The translations under genes and the position numbers were made by a program. Positions 1 through 8,145 of a stretch of DNA of 64,000 nucleotides are shown here, piece after piece; within the stretch, counting starts at the first letter, position 1; each line of letters starts with the position of its first letter. This stretch comes from CAVQGM01 sp963712065 (lineage in GTDB: Bacteria; Actinomycetota; Acidimicrobiia; Acidimicrobiales; Acidimicrobilacustridaceae): positions 1,240,001-1,304,000 of the forward strand of contig CAVQGM010000001.1 of assembly GCA_963712065.1 (NCBI GenBank), read 5' to 3'. The notes beneath the pieces were generated by a model, which did no database searches, was not told the DNA's origin, and saw only the letters and a list, made by a program, of their open reading frames with translations.

Positions 1-289
1 GACCTGCTGGCAGCAGATGGCCGAGAACGTCTCCGAGTCGGTGCAGAAGGGCACCCGGGTGATCGTGACCGGTCGCCTCGACCAGCGCTCCTGGGAGACC
101 GAGCAGGGCGAGAAGCGGTCGAAGATCGAGATCGTGGCCGACGAGGTCGGCCCGAGCCTGCGCTATGCGACCGCCGCCGTGCAGCGCAACGAGCGCCGCG
201 ACGGTGGCTTCGACGGCGGTGGTGGTGGTGGCCGTACCCCCGTCGCCGAGCCGCCGGCCGGCTACGGCACCGACGAGGAGCCCTTCTGA
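1..289 (+). CDS. ssb: Single-stranded DNA-binding protein, C-terminal part
   Basis: The reading frame is open at the left window edge, so the start lies outside. The visible part begins TCWQQMAENV, which matches the end of the OB-fold of bacterial SSB, followed by the GTRVIVTGRL strand. A Gly-rich linker with six consecutive glycines leads to an acidic end, DEEPF, the usual partner-binding C-terminal tip of SSB. SSB coats single-stranded DNA during replication and repair. The stop overlaps the rpsR start (TGATG), so the two are translationally coupled, and the ssb-rpsR-rplI-dnaB order supports the call. Confidence 0.93.
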   Translation, partial: TCWQQMAENVSESVQKGTRVIVTGRLDQRSWETEQGEKRSKIEIVADEVGPSLRYATAAVQRNERRDGGFDGGGGGGRTPVAEPPAGYGTDEEPF

Positions 290-750
290 TGGCCAAGGCA
301 GCCGCCAAGCGCGGCAAGAACAAGGACAACGCTCGTCGCAGCAAGAAGAAGACGAGCATCCTCACGATCGAGAAGGTCGAGTACGTCGACTACAAGGACG
401 TCAACCTGCTCCGCCGGTTCATGTCCGACCGGGCCAAGATCCGGGCTCGTCGCGTGACCGGCAACGACAGCCAGCAGCAGCGGGAGATCGCGCTGGCCAT
501 CAAGAACGCCCGTGAGATGGCGCTCCTGCCGTACGCCAGCCGTGTCACCACCCAGCGCGGTGGTCGCGGCGATCGGGGCGACCGCGGTGACCGGGGTGAC
601 CGAGGTGACCGAGGTGACCGTGGTGATCGGCCACCGCGCGACCGGGAGGCCGCGGCGCCGGCTCCGGCCGCGGCGCCGGCCCCGGCCGCGGCCCCGGCCG
701 TCATGCCGGTCGACGAGGTCACGGTCGAGGCCACGGCGGAGGAGGTGTGA
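289..750 (+). CDS. rpsR: 30S ribosomal protein S18 with a long low-complexity C-terminal tail
   Basis: Residues about 20-85 are a typical S18 core, including VDYKDVNLLRRFMSDRAKI and the segment ending ALLPYASR. S18 binds the 30S platform together with S6. At 153 residues it is roughly twice the usual S18 length. The excess is a tail of seven Gly-Asp-Arg triplets, then an Ala/Pro stretch, then a short acidic end. The start ATG overlaps the ssb stop. The N-terminus is Lys-rich, as is usual for S18. Function of the core is certain; the role of the tail is unknown. Confidence 0.96.
   Translation: MAKAAAKRGKNKDNARRSKKKTSILTIEKVEYVDYKDVNLLRRFMSDRAKIRARRVTGNDSQQQREIALAIKNAREMALLPYASRVTTQRGGRGDRGDRGDRGDRGDRGDRGDRPPRDREAAAPAPAAAPAPAAAPAVMPVDEVTVEATAEEV
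568..630 (+). repeat. Seven tandem 9-bp units encoding Gly-Asp-Arg in rpsR
   Basis: Seven consecutive in-frame copies of a GGN-GAY-CGN unit encode (GDR)7. The units differ mainly at third positions, so selection at the protein level, not just replication slippage, is plausible. Confidence 0.9.
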
Positions 751-1196
751 TGAAGGTCCTCCTGCGCACCGACGTCGACGGCGTCGGCAAGAAGGGCGAC
801 ATCGTCGACGTCGCCGCCGGGTTCGGACGCAACTACCTCGTCCCCAAGGGCTTCGCCATCAAGGCGACGCCCGGCGTCGAGTCCCAGGCGGCGTCGATGC
901 GTCGCTCCCGCGACGTGCGGGACGCCGCCGACCGCTCGGCCGCCGAAGAGGTCGCGAAGACGCTCGTGCCCACGGTCATCACGGTCACCGGCAAGGCCGG
1001 CGCGGAGGGTCGTCTGTTCGGCTCCATCACCACCGCCGACGTGGTGGAGGCGGTCGAGGCCCAGACGGGCATCCGACTCGACCGGCGTCAGCTGCACCTC
1101 GACGAGCCGATCAAGTCGATCGGCACCCACAGCGTGCCGGCCCGACTGCACGCCGACGTGCAGTTCGCCATCACGGTCGACGTCACCCCCCGGTGA
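750..1196 (+). CDS. rplI: 50S ribosomal protein L9
   Basis: The protein starts MKVLLRTDVDGVGKKGD, the N-terminal L9 domain that binds 23S rRNA, followed by the conserved GFGRNYLVPKGFA segment at about residues 24-36. A helical linker and a C-terminal domain (GRLFGSITTADV) follow; total length 148 residues is normal. A strong ribosome binding site (GGAGGAGGT) sits just upstream. A GTG three bases earlier is possible, but the ATG at 750 gives the family-typical MKV start and overlaps the rpsR stop. Confidence 0.95.
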   Translation: MKVLLRTDVDGVGKKGDIVDVAAGFGRNYLVPKGFAIKATPGVESQAASMRRSRDVRDAADRSAAEEVAKTLVPTVITVTGKAGAEGRLFGSITTADVVEAVEAQTGIRLDRRQLHLDEPIKSIGTHSVPARLHADVQFAITVDVTPR

Positions 1197-1201
1197 CACC
1201 G

Positions 1202-1220
1202 GCTCCGCCTCCGGCGGAGC
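1202..1220 (+). terminator. Hairpin after rplI
   Basis: A perfect 8-bp stem (GCTCCGCC/GGCGGAGC) with a 3-base loop lies six bases after the rplI stop. It has no T-run, as is common in high-GC genomes. It could end or attenuate the ssb-rpsR-rplI transcript. The rest of 1221-1434 shows no gene. Confidence 0.6.
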
Positions 1221-1434
1221 GGCTTCGCCGTACCGGGGTCGTGCCGCGGCAACCTCGGGGTCCGCGTTCGTGTCACACCCGGCTGCTTCACTCCTTCCAT
1301 GGACGCCGGTGACGAGCCGCGACACCCACAGGGTGGGCGTGATGTCCACAGGTCGTCCCCAGGCCCGTCCACCGAAAAACACGGGGTTGCGCCCCTAGTG
1401 ATCCCCAGGCCGGACCGGTCAGGCTGATCCGGCC

Positions 1435-3475
1435 ATGAGCTTCCCCGGCGACGACGACGCACCCCCCCACGGCGGCCCGGCCCGACCGGTGACGCCCACG
1501 CGGGTCCCACCCCACAACCTGCAGGCCGAGGAGTCCCTCCTCGGCGCGATGCTCCTGTCGAAAGACGCCATCGCCATCGCCACCGAGACGGTGTCGAGCG
1601 CCGACTTCTACAAGCCGGCCCACGGGCACGTGTTCGAGGCCATCACCAACCTGTCGGCGGCGGGCGAACCCGCCGACCCGGTCACCGTGGCCGACGAGCT
1701 GCGCCGCGCCGGCCTGCTCGACGCCATCGGTGGGCCCACCACGCTGGTGCACCTGCAGGCCAACACGCCGGCCACCTCCAACGCGCAGCGCTACGCCCGC
1801 ATCATCGAGGAGCACGCGCTGCTCCGGAAGCTCATCGGCGTGGCCGGCGAGATCGCCGAGATGGGCTACGACCTGCCCGAGGACGTCACCAAGGTCGTCG
1901 ACCGGGCCGAGTCCCTCGTGTTCGAGGTCGCCCAGCGTCGGGTCACCGACACCATGGCCGTCATCCACGACCTGCTGGCCGCCAACCTCGACCGCCTCGA
2001 GCAGCTCTACGAGCGGGGCGAGGCCATCACCGGCGCCCCCACCGGCTTCGCCGACCTCGACGAGCTCACGTCCGGGCTCCAGCCGAGCGCGCTCTACGTG
2101 CTCGGTGCCCGCCCCTCGGCGGGCAAGACCGCGCTTCGCCCTCGGGGTCGCCACCAACGTCGCCGTCGAGGGCAACCGGCCGGTGCTCGTGTTCTCGCTG
2201 GAGATGAGCCAGCTCGAGCTCACCCAGCGCATGCTGTGCTCAGAGGCCCGGGTCGACTCCCGCAAGGTGCGCAACGGGCACCTGACCGAGGCCGACTGGC
2301 AGAAGATCGCCCACGCCACCGGCCGGCTGGCCGAGGCCCCGATCTGGATCGACGACAACCCCAACCTCACGATCATGGAGCTGCGATCCAAGGCCCGTCG
2401 CCTCAAGGCCCGCATCGGCGACCTCGGCCTCGTGGTGGTCGACTACCTCCAGCTCATGACCGGTCGCTCGTCGGCCGAGAACCGCCAGGTCGAGGTGTCC
2501 GAGATCAGCCGCGGGCTGAAGATCCTCGCCCGCGAGCTGGAGTGCCCGGTGCTGGCCCTGTCGCAGCTGTCCCGCCAACTCGAGTTGCGGGCCGACAAGC
2601 GGCCGATCCTCGCCGATCTCCGCGAGTCGGGGTGTCTCACGGCCGACACCTGCATCACCCGGGCCGACACCGGCGAGTCGGTCACCCTGGGCGAGCTGCT
2701 CGACGCCAACGCCCACGACATCCCGGTCTGGACCCTCGACGAGCACTACCGGCTCACGGTCGGGCGGATGACCCACGTCTTCCCGAGTGGGGTGAAGACG
2801 GTCTACGAGCTGGTCCTGGCCTCCGGTCGCACCGTCCGGGCCAGCGCCAACCACCCGTTCCTCGCCCTCGAGGGCTGGTTCCCCCTCGACAAGCTCGACG
2901 TCGGCGATCACGTGGCCGTGCCCGGCGCGGGGCCGTGGCCCGGCACGGTCGGCGAGGCACCGGTCGCCGGCGCCGACCACATCCCGCGTGAGGTGTGGGG
3001 CTACGTCCGCAAGGTGCTGGCCAACCACGGGCTCGACCTGCGCGACCTCGAACGGGCCTTCGGTGGTCGCGAGGCGTTCCTCGACCGGGTGTACGGCGAG
3101 CCGGTGTCACGTGCCGACATGGCCGTGCTGGCCGCCGCCGTGCCCGACCCGGCCCTCGCCGACCTGGCCGCCGCCGACGTGTGGTGGGACCTCATCGTGA
3201 GCATCACCGAGGTGGGCGAGCTGCCCGTGTACGACGCCACGGTGCCCGGCACCCACAACTTCGTGGCCGACGGCGTCGTCGTGCACAACTCCATCGAGCA
3301 GGACGCCGACGTCGTCATGTTCATCTACCGCGACGAGGTCTACAACGCCGAGTCCCCCGACCGCGGCACGGCCGAGATCCTGGTGAGCAAGCACCGCAAC
3401 GGCCCGACCGGCATGGTGCGGCTCGCCTTCCTCGACCACTACACCAAGTTCGCCAACATGGCGCGAGGGGCCTGA
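1435..3475 (+). CDS. dnaB: Replicative DNA helicase DnaB, interrupted by an intein and a +1 frameshift
   Basis: The N-terminal domain (PPHNLQAEESLLGAML) and linker run in the first frame to the P-loop, GARPSAGKTA, ending at base 2133. The helicase continues in the +1 frame from 2135 with FALGVATNV, the Walker B region VVVDYLQLM and a normal C-terminus. One extra base near 2134 therefore breaks the gene inside Walker A. Read through, the precursor is about 679 residues; removing a 219-residue intein leaves about 460, normal for DnaB. The intein lies between RESG and SIEQDADVVMF, a site used by known DnaB inteins. The break may be a sequencing error, a mutation or recoding. As written, no intact helicase is encoded. 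Confidence 0.9.
2633..3289 (+). other. DnaB mini-intein (protein-splicing element)
   Basis: The insert begins with Cys (CLTADTCI, block A), carries a block B-like segment (SANHPFL) near residues 70-80, and ends with YDATVPGTHNFVADGVVVHN, blocks F and G with the penultimate His and terminal Asn. The +1 extein residue is Ser, as in other DnaB inteins at this site. These residues support competent self-splicing. The central part of about 85 residues (around HIPREVW to ADVWWDL) has no LAGLIDADG motif, so no homing endonuclease is visible; it may be a decayed remnant. Confidence 0.92.
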
Positions 3476-3488
3476 GGCGCGCCGTCGG

Positions 3489-4319
3489 TCAGGGCGCGAC
3501 CCGGTCCGACCACAGGGGCATGGTGCCGGTCTCCGGGTCGTACTGGCGAAGCCACACCGGCAGGTAGACGGGGTCGGCGAACGAGCCCGGGTGGTGACCG
3601 GGCATGGCCGATGCCGCCAGCAACGGCAGCACGGTGAAGGCCAGGCCGATCGCCCACCGGGTGAGACGGAACCAGGTGACCGGCAGGTGGAGGCGGCGTT
3701 CTCCGGCCAGCATGACCGTGGTGGCCGCGGTGGTCAGTGCCACGAGCAGCACGACCGACGCCAGCGTGGCGAGGGCATAGCGCAGGCGCGAGCCGTCGAC
3801 GGCGTCGAACACCTCGTAGGCGACGTCTTTGTGCTCGACCTCCTCGGCCAGGTGCCACAGGAACAGCGTGGCCGGTCGGGGGTCGGCACCGTCGAAGCAC
3901 TCGTGGAGGTGGTGCTCGGTCCAGCGGGCGATGCCGAAGGCGATGGTCTCCGACCCGGCGGCGAAGGCGAGGCTGTAGGGGAGGCTCCGGCGGCGCCCGA
4001 GGCCGCCATAGGCCCGAGCTGCCCAGCCGTCGACTCGGCGGAGCGCGGGGTAGCGCGCCAGCAGCAGCGCGTTGAAGCGGCGGTGCTGGCCGGCGTGCTG
4101 GGCCTCCTGACCGACGAACGCGTCGACCTCGGCGCGCCGGTCGTCGTCGAGCCGAGGGAGGGCGGCGCGCACCGAGCGCACGAAGGCCGGCTCCGCGTGG
4201 GGCATCAGCAGCGAGATGCTGTTGGCCGCCGCCGCGAACTCGGGGAAGCGGGGCTGCCACGCGGGATCGAGGTCGTCGTCGTACTCGAAGGCGACCCGCC
4301 GCACGGCCAGCTCGGACAT
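3489..4319 (-). CDS. Predicted metal-dependent hydrolase, ferritin-like fold (PF10118-type)
   Basis: The 276-residue protein has two helical metal-binding motifs, an EAQH near residue 91 and an EEVEH near residue 158, with ETIAF between them, the pattern of ferritin-like di-iron or metal-dependent hydrolases of this family. One or two hydrophobic segments lie near residues 180-240, so membrane association is likely. The start has a good ribosome site (GAAGGGG). It converges on dnaB, with only 13 bp between the stops. Substrate unknown. Family-level call is fairly secure; function is not. Confidence 0.7.
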   Translation of the reverse strand: MSELAVRRVAFEYDDDLDPAWQPRFPEFAAAANSISLLMPHAEPAFVRSVRAALPRLDDDRRAEVDAFVGQEAQHAGQHRRFNALLLARYPALRRVDGWAARAYGGLGRRRSLPYSLAFAAGSETIAFGIARWTEHHLHECFDGADPRPATLFLWHLAEEVEHKDVAYEVFDAVDGSRLRYALATLASVVLLVALTTAATTVMLAGERRLHLPVTWFRLTRWAIGLAFTVLPLLAASAMPGHHPGSFADPVYLPVWLRQYDPETGTMPLWSDRVAP

Positions 4320-4362
4320 CCCCTTCCATCGGCCGATCGGGGCGTCGGGTGAGGCCCGGCGC

Positions 4363-4572
4363 CTAGGGGCGCGGCGGCGGCTCCGAGGTCACACCGTCGA
4401 GCAGGGCTCGGAGGCCGTCGGCCAATCGGTCGAGGCGGCCCTGGAGGTGTTGGACCTCGGCGAACAGGGCGAGGGCGTCCTCGCGGGGGAGGGCCATGGT
4501 GCCGGGGCTGAGCATGGCGATGGAGCGGCGGAGCTGCTCGAGGTCCTGCGGTCGGGCGGGAAGGGGAGCCAT
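4363..4572 (-). CDS. Small helical protein of unknown function, possibly damage-inducible
   Basis: This 69-residue ORF begins MAPLPARPQDLEQLRR and has two amphipathic helical stretches (about 8-22 and 30-60, LFAEVQHLQGRLDRLADGL) that could form a short coiled coil, with a Pro-rich end. I do not recognise a family. Support for a real gene comes from its promoter: a TACGGT box 6 nt before the ATG, a TTGCTC -35 at 17-bp spacing, and a LexA-box-like palindrome between them. If LexA controls it, a role in the SOS response is possible. Length and position alone would not justify the call. Confidence 0.6.
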   Translation of the reverse strand: MAPLPARPQDLEQLRRSIAMLSPGTMALPREDALALFAEVQHLQGRLDRLADGLRALLDGVTSEPPPRP

Positions 4573-4578
4573 GGGCCC

Positions 4579-4607
4579 ACCGTAACGAACAGGTGTTCGC
4601 CGAGCAA
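4579..4607 (-). promoter_or_regulatory. Promoter with LexA (SOS)-box-like operator
   Basis: Read on the minus strand, TTGCTC (4602-4607) and TACGGT (4579-4584) are separated by 17 bp. The spacer contains CGAACACCTGTTCG (4586-4599), matching the CGAAC-N4-GTTCG core of actinobacterial LexA boxes. A repressor bound there would cover the promoter. The -10 box is 6 nt from the ATG, implying a leaderless message. Confidence 0.65.
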
Positions 4608-4624
4608 GGGACTCGGCGAGGGGA

Positions 4625-5464
4625 CTAGGCGAGGGGGGCGAGCGCCTCGGCGATCGGCTCCAGCGCCGCGGCGTCGTGGGGGGTGGGGAGGTAGACCACG
4701 GCCACGTCCACGCCGACCTCGGCGAAGCCGGCGGCCTGCTCGGCGATCGGGCCGGCGCCGGCCGCGGGGTCGAACCAGAGGTTCACCGAGCACGTAATGT
4801 CGTCCACGTCACGGCCTGTGTCGGCACAGTGGCCGGCGAGCACCTCGTGGAGCTCGACCCAGTCGGACGGGCTGCCGATGAGCGAGTTCCAGTGCTGGGC
4901 GAACCGGGCCACGGTGCGCAGGGTGCGGGTGCGCCCGTTGCCGCCGATGCAGATCGGTGGGTGGGGACGCTGCACCGGCTTGGGTTCGCACCGGGCGTCG
5001 GTGAGGCGGACCCACGACCCCTCGAAGGTCGTCGTGGTGTCGGAGAGCAGCCGGACGATGGCCTCGACGCCCTCGTCGAAGCGGTCGAAGCGCTCCCGCA
5101 GCGGCGGGAGCTCGATGCCGTAGGCGTTCGCCTCCTCGTCGTTCCAGCCGGCCCCGAGGCCCAGCTCGAGGCGCCCGTCGGAGATGACGTCGACCGTCGC
5201 CGCCATGTTGGCCATCACCGCCGGGTGGCGGTACGGCATGCCGGTCACCTGGCAGCCGATCCGGATGCGCGTGGTGGCCGCGGCCATGGCGCCGAGCATC
5301 GTCCAGCCCTCGAGGCACGGACCGGTGGCATCGGAGAAGATCGGGTAGAAGTGGTCGAAGTTCCAGGCCGACTCGTACAGCTCGATGTCGTCGGCGGCCC
5401 GCCAGACGTCGAGCAGCGCCGGCCAGGTCGTGTGCTGGGGCGCGGTCTTCACTCCGAATCGCAT
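4625..5464 (-). CDS. LLM-class (F420-dependent type) oxidoreductase
   Basis: The 279-residue protein has the luciferase-like TIM-barrel signature: an N-terminal MRFGVKTAP strand, a conserved RIGCQVTGMPYRHPAVMANMA segment (about 65-86), then SDGRLELGLGAGWNDEE, and PHPPICIGGNG for the phosphate part of the cofactor. This close spacing is typical of actinobacterial F420-dependent enzymes, though FMN use cannot be excluded. Substrate unknown. The start ATG lies 6 nt downstream of a TACGGT box. Confidence 0.82.
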   Translation of the reverse strand: MRFGVKTAPQHTTWPALLDVWRAADDIELYESAWNFDHFYPIFSDATGPCLEGWTMLGAMAAATTRIRIGCQVTGMPYRHPAVMANMAATVDVISDGRLELGLGAGWNDEEANAYGIELPPLRERFDRFDEGVEAIVRLLSDTTTTFEGSWVRLTDARCEPKPVQRPHPPICIGGNGRTRTLRTVARFAQHWNSLIGSPSDWVELHEVLAGHCADTGRDVDDITCSVNLWFDPAAGAGPIAEQAAGFAEVGVDVAVVYLPTPHDAAALEPIAEALAPLA

Positions 5465-5470
5465 CCGGCG

Positions 5471-5476
5471 ACCGTA
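5471..5476 (-). promoter_or_regulatory. -10 box for the LLM oxidoreductase (leaderless)
   Basis: TACGGT on the minus strand lies 6 nt before the ATG at 5464, placing transcription start at or next to the start codon. Confidence 0.55.
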
Positions 5477-5501
5477 CCCGGCCCCCGGTGCCTGGTCCGG
5501 C

Positions 5502-6725
5502 TCAGAGGCCCTGGGTCCGCAGCCAGTCGACGATCAGGTCGAGAGCCTGGCGGCGGTGGCCGTGCAGGTAGTGGGGCGCGCCGGCCAGCTTCACGTAGGT
5601 GACGTCGCCGGCTCCCGACGCGGCGGCGATCTCGTCGGCCTGGCGCACCCGGATCTCGGTGTCGCCGGTCGGGTGGATGACGAGGGTGGGAACGGTCACC
5701 GCCGGCAGGGTGTCGACCAGGCGGGCCGCCGAGGACAGGCCGGACCACGTCGAGAGCCAGCCTCGGGCGGTCATGGTGCGGGCCAGCCCGCCGTAGCCGT
5801 AGTTGGCGTCGAGGGGATCGGGGAAGGCGAACACCGTGCCCAGCTCGCGGTCGTCGGGCTCGATGGTCGGGTCGAGGTAGGCCGGGTCGGCAAGGGTGCG
5901 GTACACGGTGAGGTAGCGGGCGTGCACCGCTCGTCGACGGCGCTCGTTCCACGCCCGGCTGCCCGGCTCGACCTCGACCAGGGATCGCTTGGCCTCGGTG
6001 CGGGCCGCCAGTGACTCCTTCGCCATCGCGTCGATGCGGGCCACGCGGGCGCGCTGGGCGGCCCGGTAGGTGGCCAGCCAGGCCGGGTCGTAGACCGACG
6101 GCTCGGGCCAGGGTCGCCAGCCGTTGTCGGGGTCGTACATGTCGAGGCTCGCCTCGACCGAGAACGGATCGGTCTCGTCGGTGACCGACGGGTCGATCAC
6201 CTGGAGCATGAACTCGCCCTCGCCGGGGTGGGCGGCGAGGGCGACGAAGGCGTCACCGAGCTCGCGGCCCGCCGCGGTGACGGTGGCCTGGCCGAGCGCC
6301 ATCAGCGACCCGCCGCCGCTGTTGCCGAGCAGCACGACCGAGTCGGCCCCTCGGCTCCGAAGCTCGGCGACGGCGGTCTCGACGTCGATCACGCACTGCT
6401 CGTGCTGGCAGTCGGTGTCGTTGTTGACGTAGCGCCCGGCGAAGCCGAGCACGGCGTAGCCGGCGGCGGCGAGGAGCGGGCAGACGTAGTGGACGCTGAA
6501 GTCGCCCCGGGGATGGGAGAGCACCACGCCGGTGCGCCACGGCGTGCCGGCGGGCGGGGTCCACAGCAGGCCCCGCACGATGGCGCCGTCGGGGGTGACG
6601 GCGACGATCGGCTCGCGGCCGAGGGTGACCCCGGGGTCGTCGTCCGGGTCGGGCCAGTAGCCGAGGAACGGTCGGCGCCCGGCGGGCCCCGGGCGGGTGG
6701 AGGCGACCGCCGGCGGCTCGCTCAC
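5502..6725 (-). CDS. Alpha/beta hydrolase family protein
   Basis: The 407-residue protein shows an alpha/beta-hydrolase layout: GVVLSHPRGDF (oxyanion region), a nucleophile elbow GNSGGGS near the middle, a late VPTLVIHPTGDTEIR strand carrying the likely acid Asp, and an APHYLHGH segment with the catalytic His. A long insertion between the elbow and the acid probably forms a lid. The GTG start is chosen because it overlaps the stop of the upstream VOC gene by 4 bp (GTGA); an in-frame extension upstream is low-complexity and lies inside that gene. Substrate unknown, possibly an ester. Confidence 0.78.
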   Translation of the reverse strand: MSEPPAVASTRPGPAGRRPFLGYWPDPDDDPGVTLGREPIVAVTPDGAIVRGLLWTPPAGTPWRTGVVLSHPRGDFSVHYVCPLLAAAGYAVLGFAGRYVNNDTDCQHEQCVIDVETAVAELRSRGADSVVLLGNSGGGSLMALGQATVTAAGRELGDAFVALAAHPGEGEFMLQVIDPSVTDETDPFSVEASLDMYDPDNGWRPWPEPSVYDPAWLATYRAAQRARVARIDAMAKESLAARTEAKRSLVEVEPGSRAWNERRRRAVHARYLTVYRTLADPAYLDPTIEPDDRELGTVFAFPDPLDANYGYGGLARTMTARGWLSTWSGLSSAARLVDTLPAVTVPTLVIHPTGDTEIRVRQADEIAAASGAGDVTYVKLAGAPHYLHGHRRQALDLIVDWLRTQGL

Positions 6726-7258
6726 ACCGGTGCCGCGGCGGTTCGGGCCCGGGCCCTGTGGAACCGCGGCTCCTTCATCGGCTCGAGCTCCGGCGCCGGA
6801 TCGTCGAGCATCAGTCGAGCGTGCTCGCGGTCGGACTCGTCGAGCGGTCGGGTGTCGGCGCACCACTCCACCAGCACGCCGTTCGGGTCGACCGTGTAGA
6901 TCGACACGCAGAACCCGTGGTCGACCTCCATCACGTCGTGGCCGTGGTCGAGCCAGCGGTCGCGGTGGGTCCCGAGGGCGTCGAGGTCGCTGTGGAAGGC
7001 CAGGTGGTTGCTCCAGATGGGCAGGCCGAGCCCGGTGGCGATGGCCGGCTCGAAGTCGCCGACCCCCTCGTCGTGGATCTCCCAGAAGGCGATGAGGCCG
7101 TCACCGCCGGTGTCGTAGAAGAGGTGCTTGGCCCAGCCGCCGGGGTGGTCGGTCGGCCCGACCACCACCTTGGCCAGCTCGAAGCCCATGGCCTCGGTGT
7201 AGAAGCGGTGCGTCGCCTTCGTGTCGCGCGTCGCCAGCGCGACGTGGTGGAACCCCAT
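6722..7258 (-). CDS. VOC (glyoxalase/dioxygenase superfamily) protein
   Basis: The 178-residue protein begins MGFHHVALATRD, the first beta-alpha-beta module of the vicinal-oxygen-chelate fold, with His at residue 4-5 as a likely metal ligand. FYTEAMGFEL, LAFHSDLDAL and IYTVDPNGVLVEW follow, the last resembling the ligand-bearing strand of ring-cleaving or glyoxalase members. The start is preceded by a strong ribosome site (GAGGGGGA). It is coupled by a 4-bp overlap to the alpha/beta hydrolase, suggesting the two act on related substrates. Confidence 0.8.
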   Translation of the reverse strand: MGFHHVALATRDTKATHRFYTEAMGFELAKVVVGPTDHPGGWAKHLFYDTGGDGLIAFWEIHDEGVGDFEPAIATGLGLPIWSNHLAFHSDLDALGTHRDRWLDHGHDVMEVDHGFCVSIYTVDPNGVLVEWCADTRPLDESDREHARLMLDDPAPELEPMKEPRFHRARARTAAAPV

Positions 7259-7346
7259 CGTCTCCCCCTCTTGCGGTGGAACGTCCGACCCCCAGGTTCG
7301 CGCGCGCCGCCGCGGCGCGCGCCACGGGGACGGCACGACCCGGGAC

Positions 7347-7352
7347 TACCGT
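7347..7352 (+). promoter_or_regulatory. -10 box (leaderless)
   Basis: TACCGT lies 7 nt before the GTG at 7360, which supports that start over an ATG further upstream. Confidence 0.5.
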
Positions 7353-7359
7353 CGTCGCG

Positions 7360-8103
7360 GTGGCCGCGACCGTTCCCCCCACGTCGACGGACCCGCACAC
7401 CCGGACGGGCTCGCCGCGCCGGTCGCGGCCGTCGTTGCTCGCCCTCGTCGCGGGGGTCGTGGTCGGCATCCTCGTGGCCGTGGCACTCGTCGCCACCGGC
7501 GTGCTCACCGACGACGAGCCCTCCGTCGTCGACGCCGTCGAGCCGTTCCTCGACGCCTACCGGCGGAGTCGCGAGGCGACCTACGCCATGGAGGGCGAGT
7601 TCAGTCGCACGCTGCCCGACGGACGCACCTTGTCGTCGGCGTCGTTCGTCGCCCAACGTCCGCCCGACGTCATCCGTCGCCAGCTCGGGTCGCTGACCGG
7701 TGCCTTCCGGGGACGCAGCCTGAACTGCTCGACCGGCCCCGACGGCCGGTTCAGCTGCGCCGCCGGCGTGCCGGCGCCCGACTTCCAGTCCGAGGTCGAC
7801 CGCGACGTCGAGATCTTCGCCGGCTACTTCCGCGGCGCGGTGCCGCTCTACGACGTGGTCGACGCCGGCGACGGCTGCTTCGATCTGCGCCAGGTCGCGT
7901 CCTACCCCGATCCCCCGTACGGGATCGAGACCCGCATGTGCTTCGACGAGGCCACGGGAGCGATGCGCCTGCTCGAGCTGCGACGGGAGGGCGGGTCGGT
8001 CGATCGCGTGGAGGCCACCACCATCCGCACCAACGTCGTCGACGCCGACTTCGGCACCGAGGAGGACGCCGACTTCGCCCCGGAGGGCCTGCCCGCCTCC
8101 TGA
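7360..8103 (+). CDS. Membrane-anchored extracytoplasmic protein, unknown function
   Basis: The product of about 247 residues has a short Pro/Ser/Arg-rich cytoplasmic start, one strong membrane segment (LLALVAGVVVGILVAVALVATGVL) split here as residues about 25-48, and an extracellular domain of about 190 residues. The domain has four cysteines that could form disulfides (around SLNCSTG, FSCAAG, DGCFDL, RMCFDE) and resembles a lipoprotein-type beta domain with EGEFSRTLPDGRTL and AQRPPDVIRR. It probably acts at the cell surface. No specific family recognised. The GTG start follows a TACCGT box by 7 nt. Confidence 0.7.
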   Translation: MAATVPPTSTDPHTRTGSPRRSRPSLLALVAGVVVGILVAVALVATGVLTDDEPSVVDAVEPFLDAYRRSREATYAMEGEFSRTLPDGRTLSSASFVAQRPPDVIRRQLGSLTGAFRGRSLNCSTGPDGRFSCAAGVPAPDFQSEVDRDVEIFAGYFRGAVPLYDVVDAGDGCFDLRQVASYPDPPYGIETRMCFDEATGAMRLLELRREGGSVDRVEATTIRTNVVDADFGTEEDADFAPEGLPAS

Positions 8104-8145
8104 CCCGGATGTCCGGGCGCCGGTGGTCGGTGCCACACTGTCGGC

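Noticed and set aside
390..1382. Long minus-strand frame across rpsR, rplI and the gap before dnaB
   Set aside because: Antisense to two ribosomal proteins; composition is that of a shadow frame.
1730..2132. Upstream part of the second dnaB frame as a separate protein
   Set aside because: It is low-complexity Ser/Pro/Thr/Arg-rich and overlaps the true N-terminal helicase frame; only the part after 2134 is helicase.
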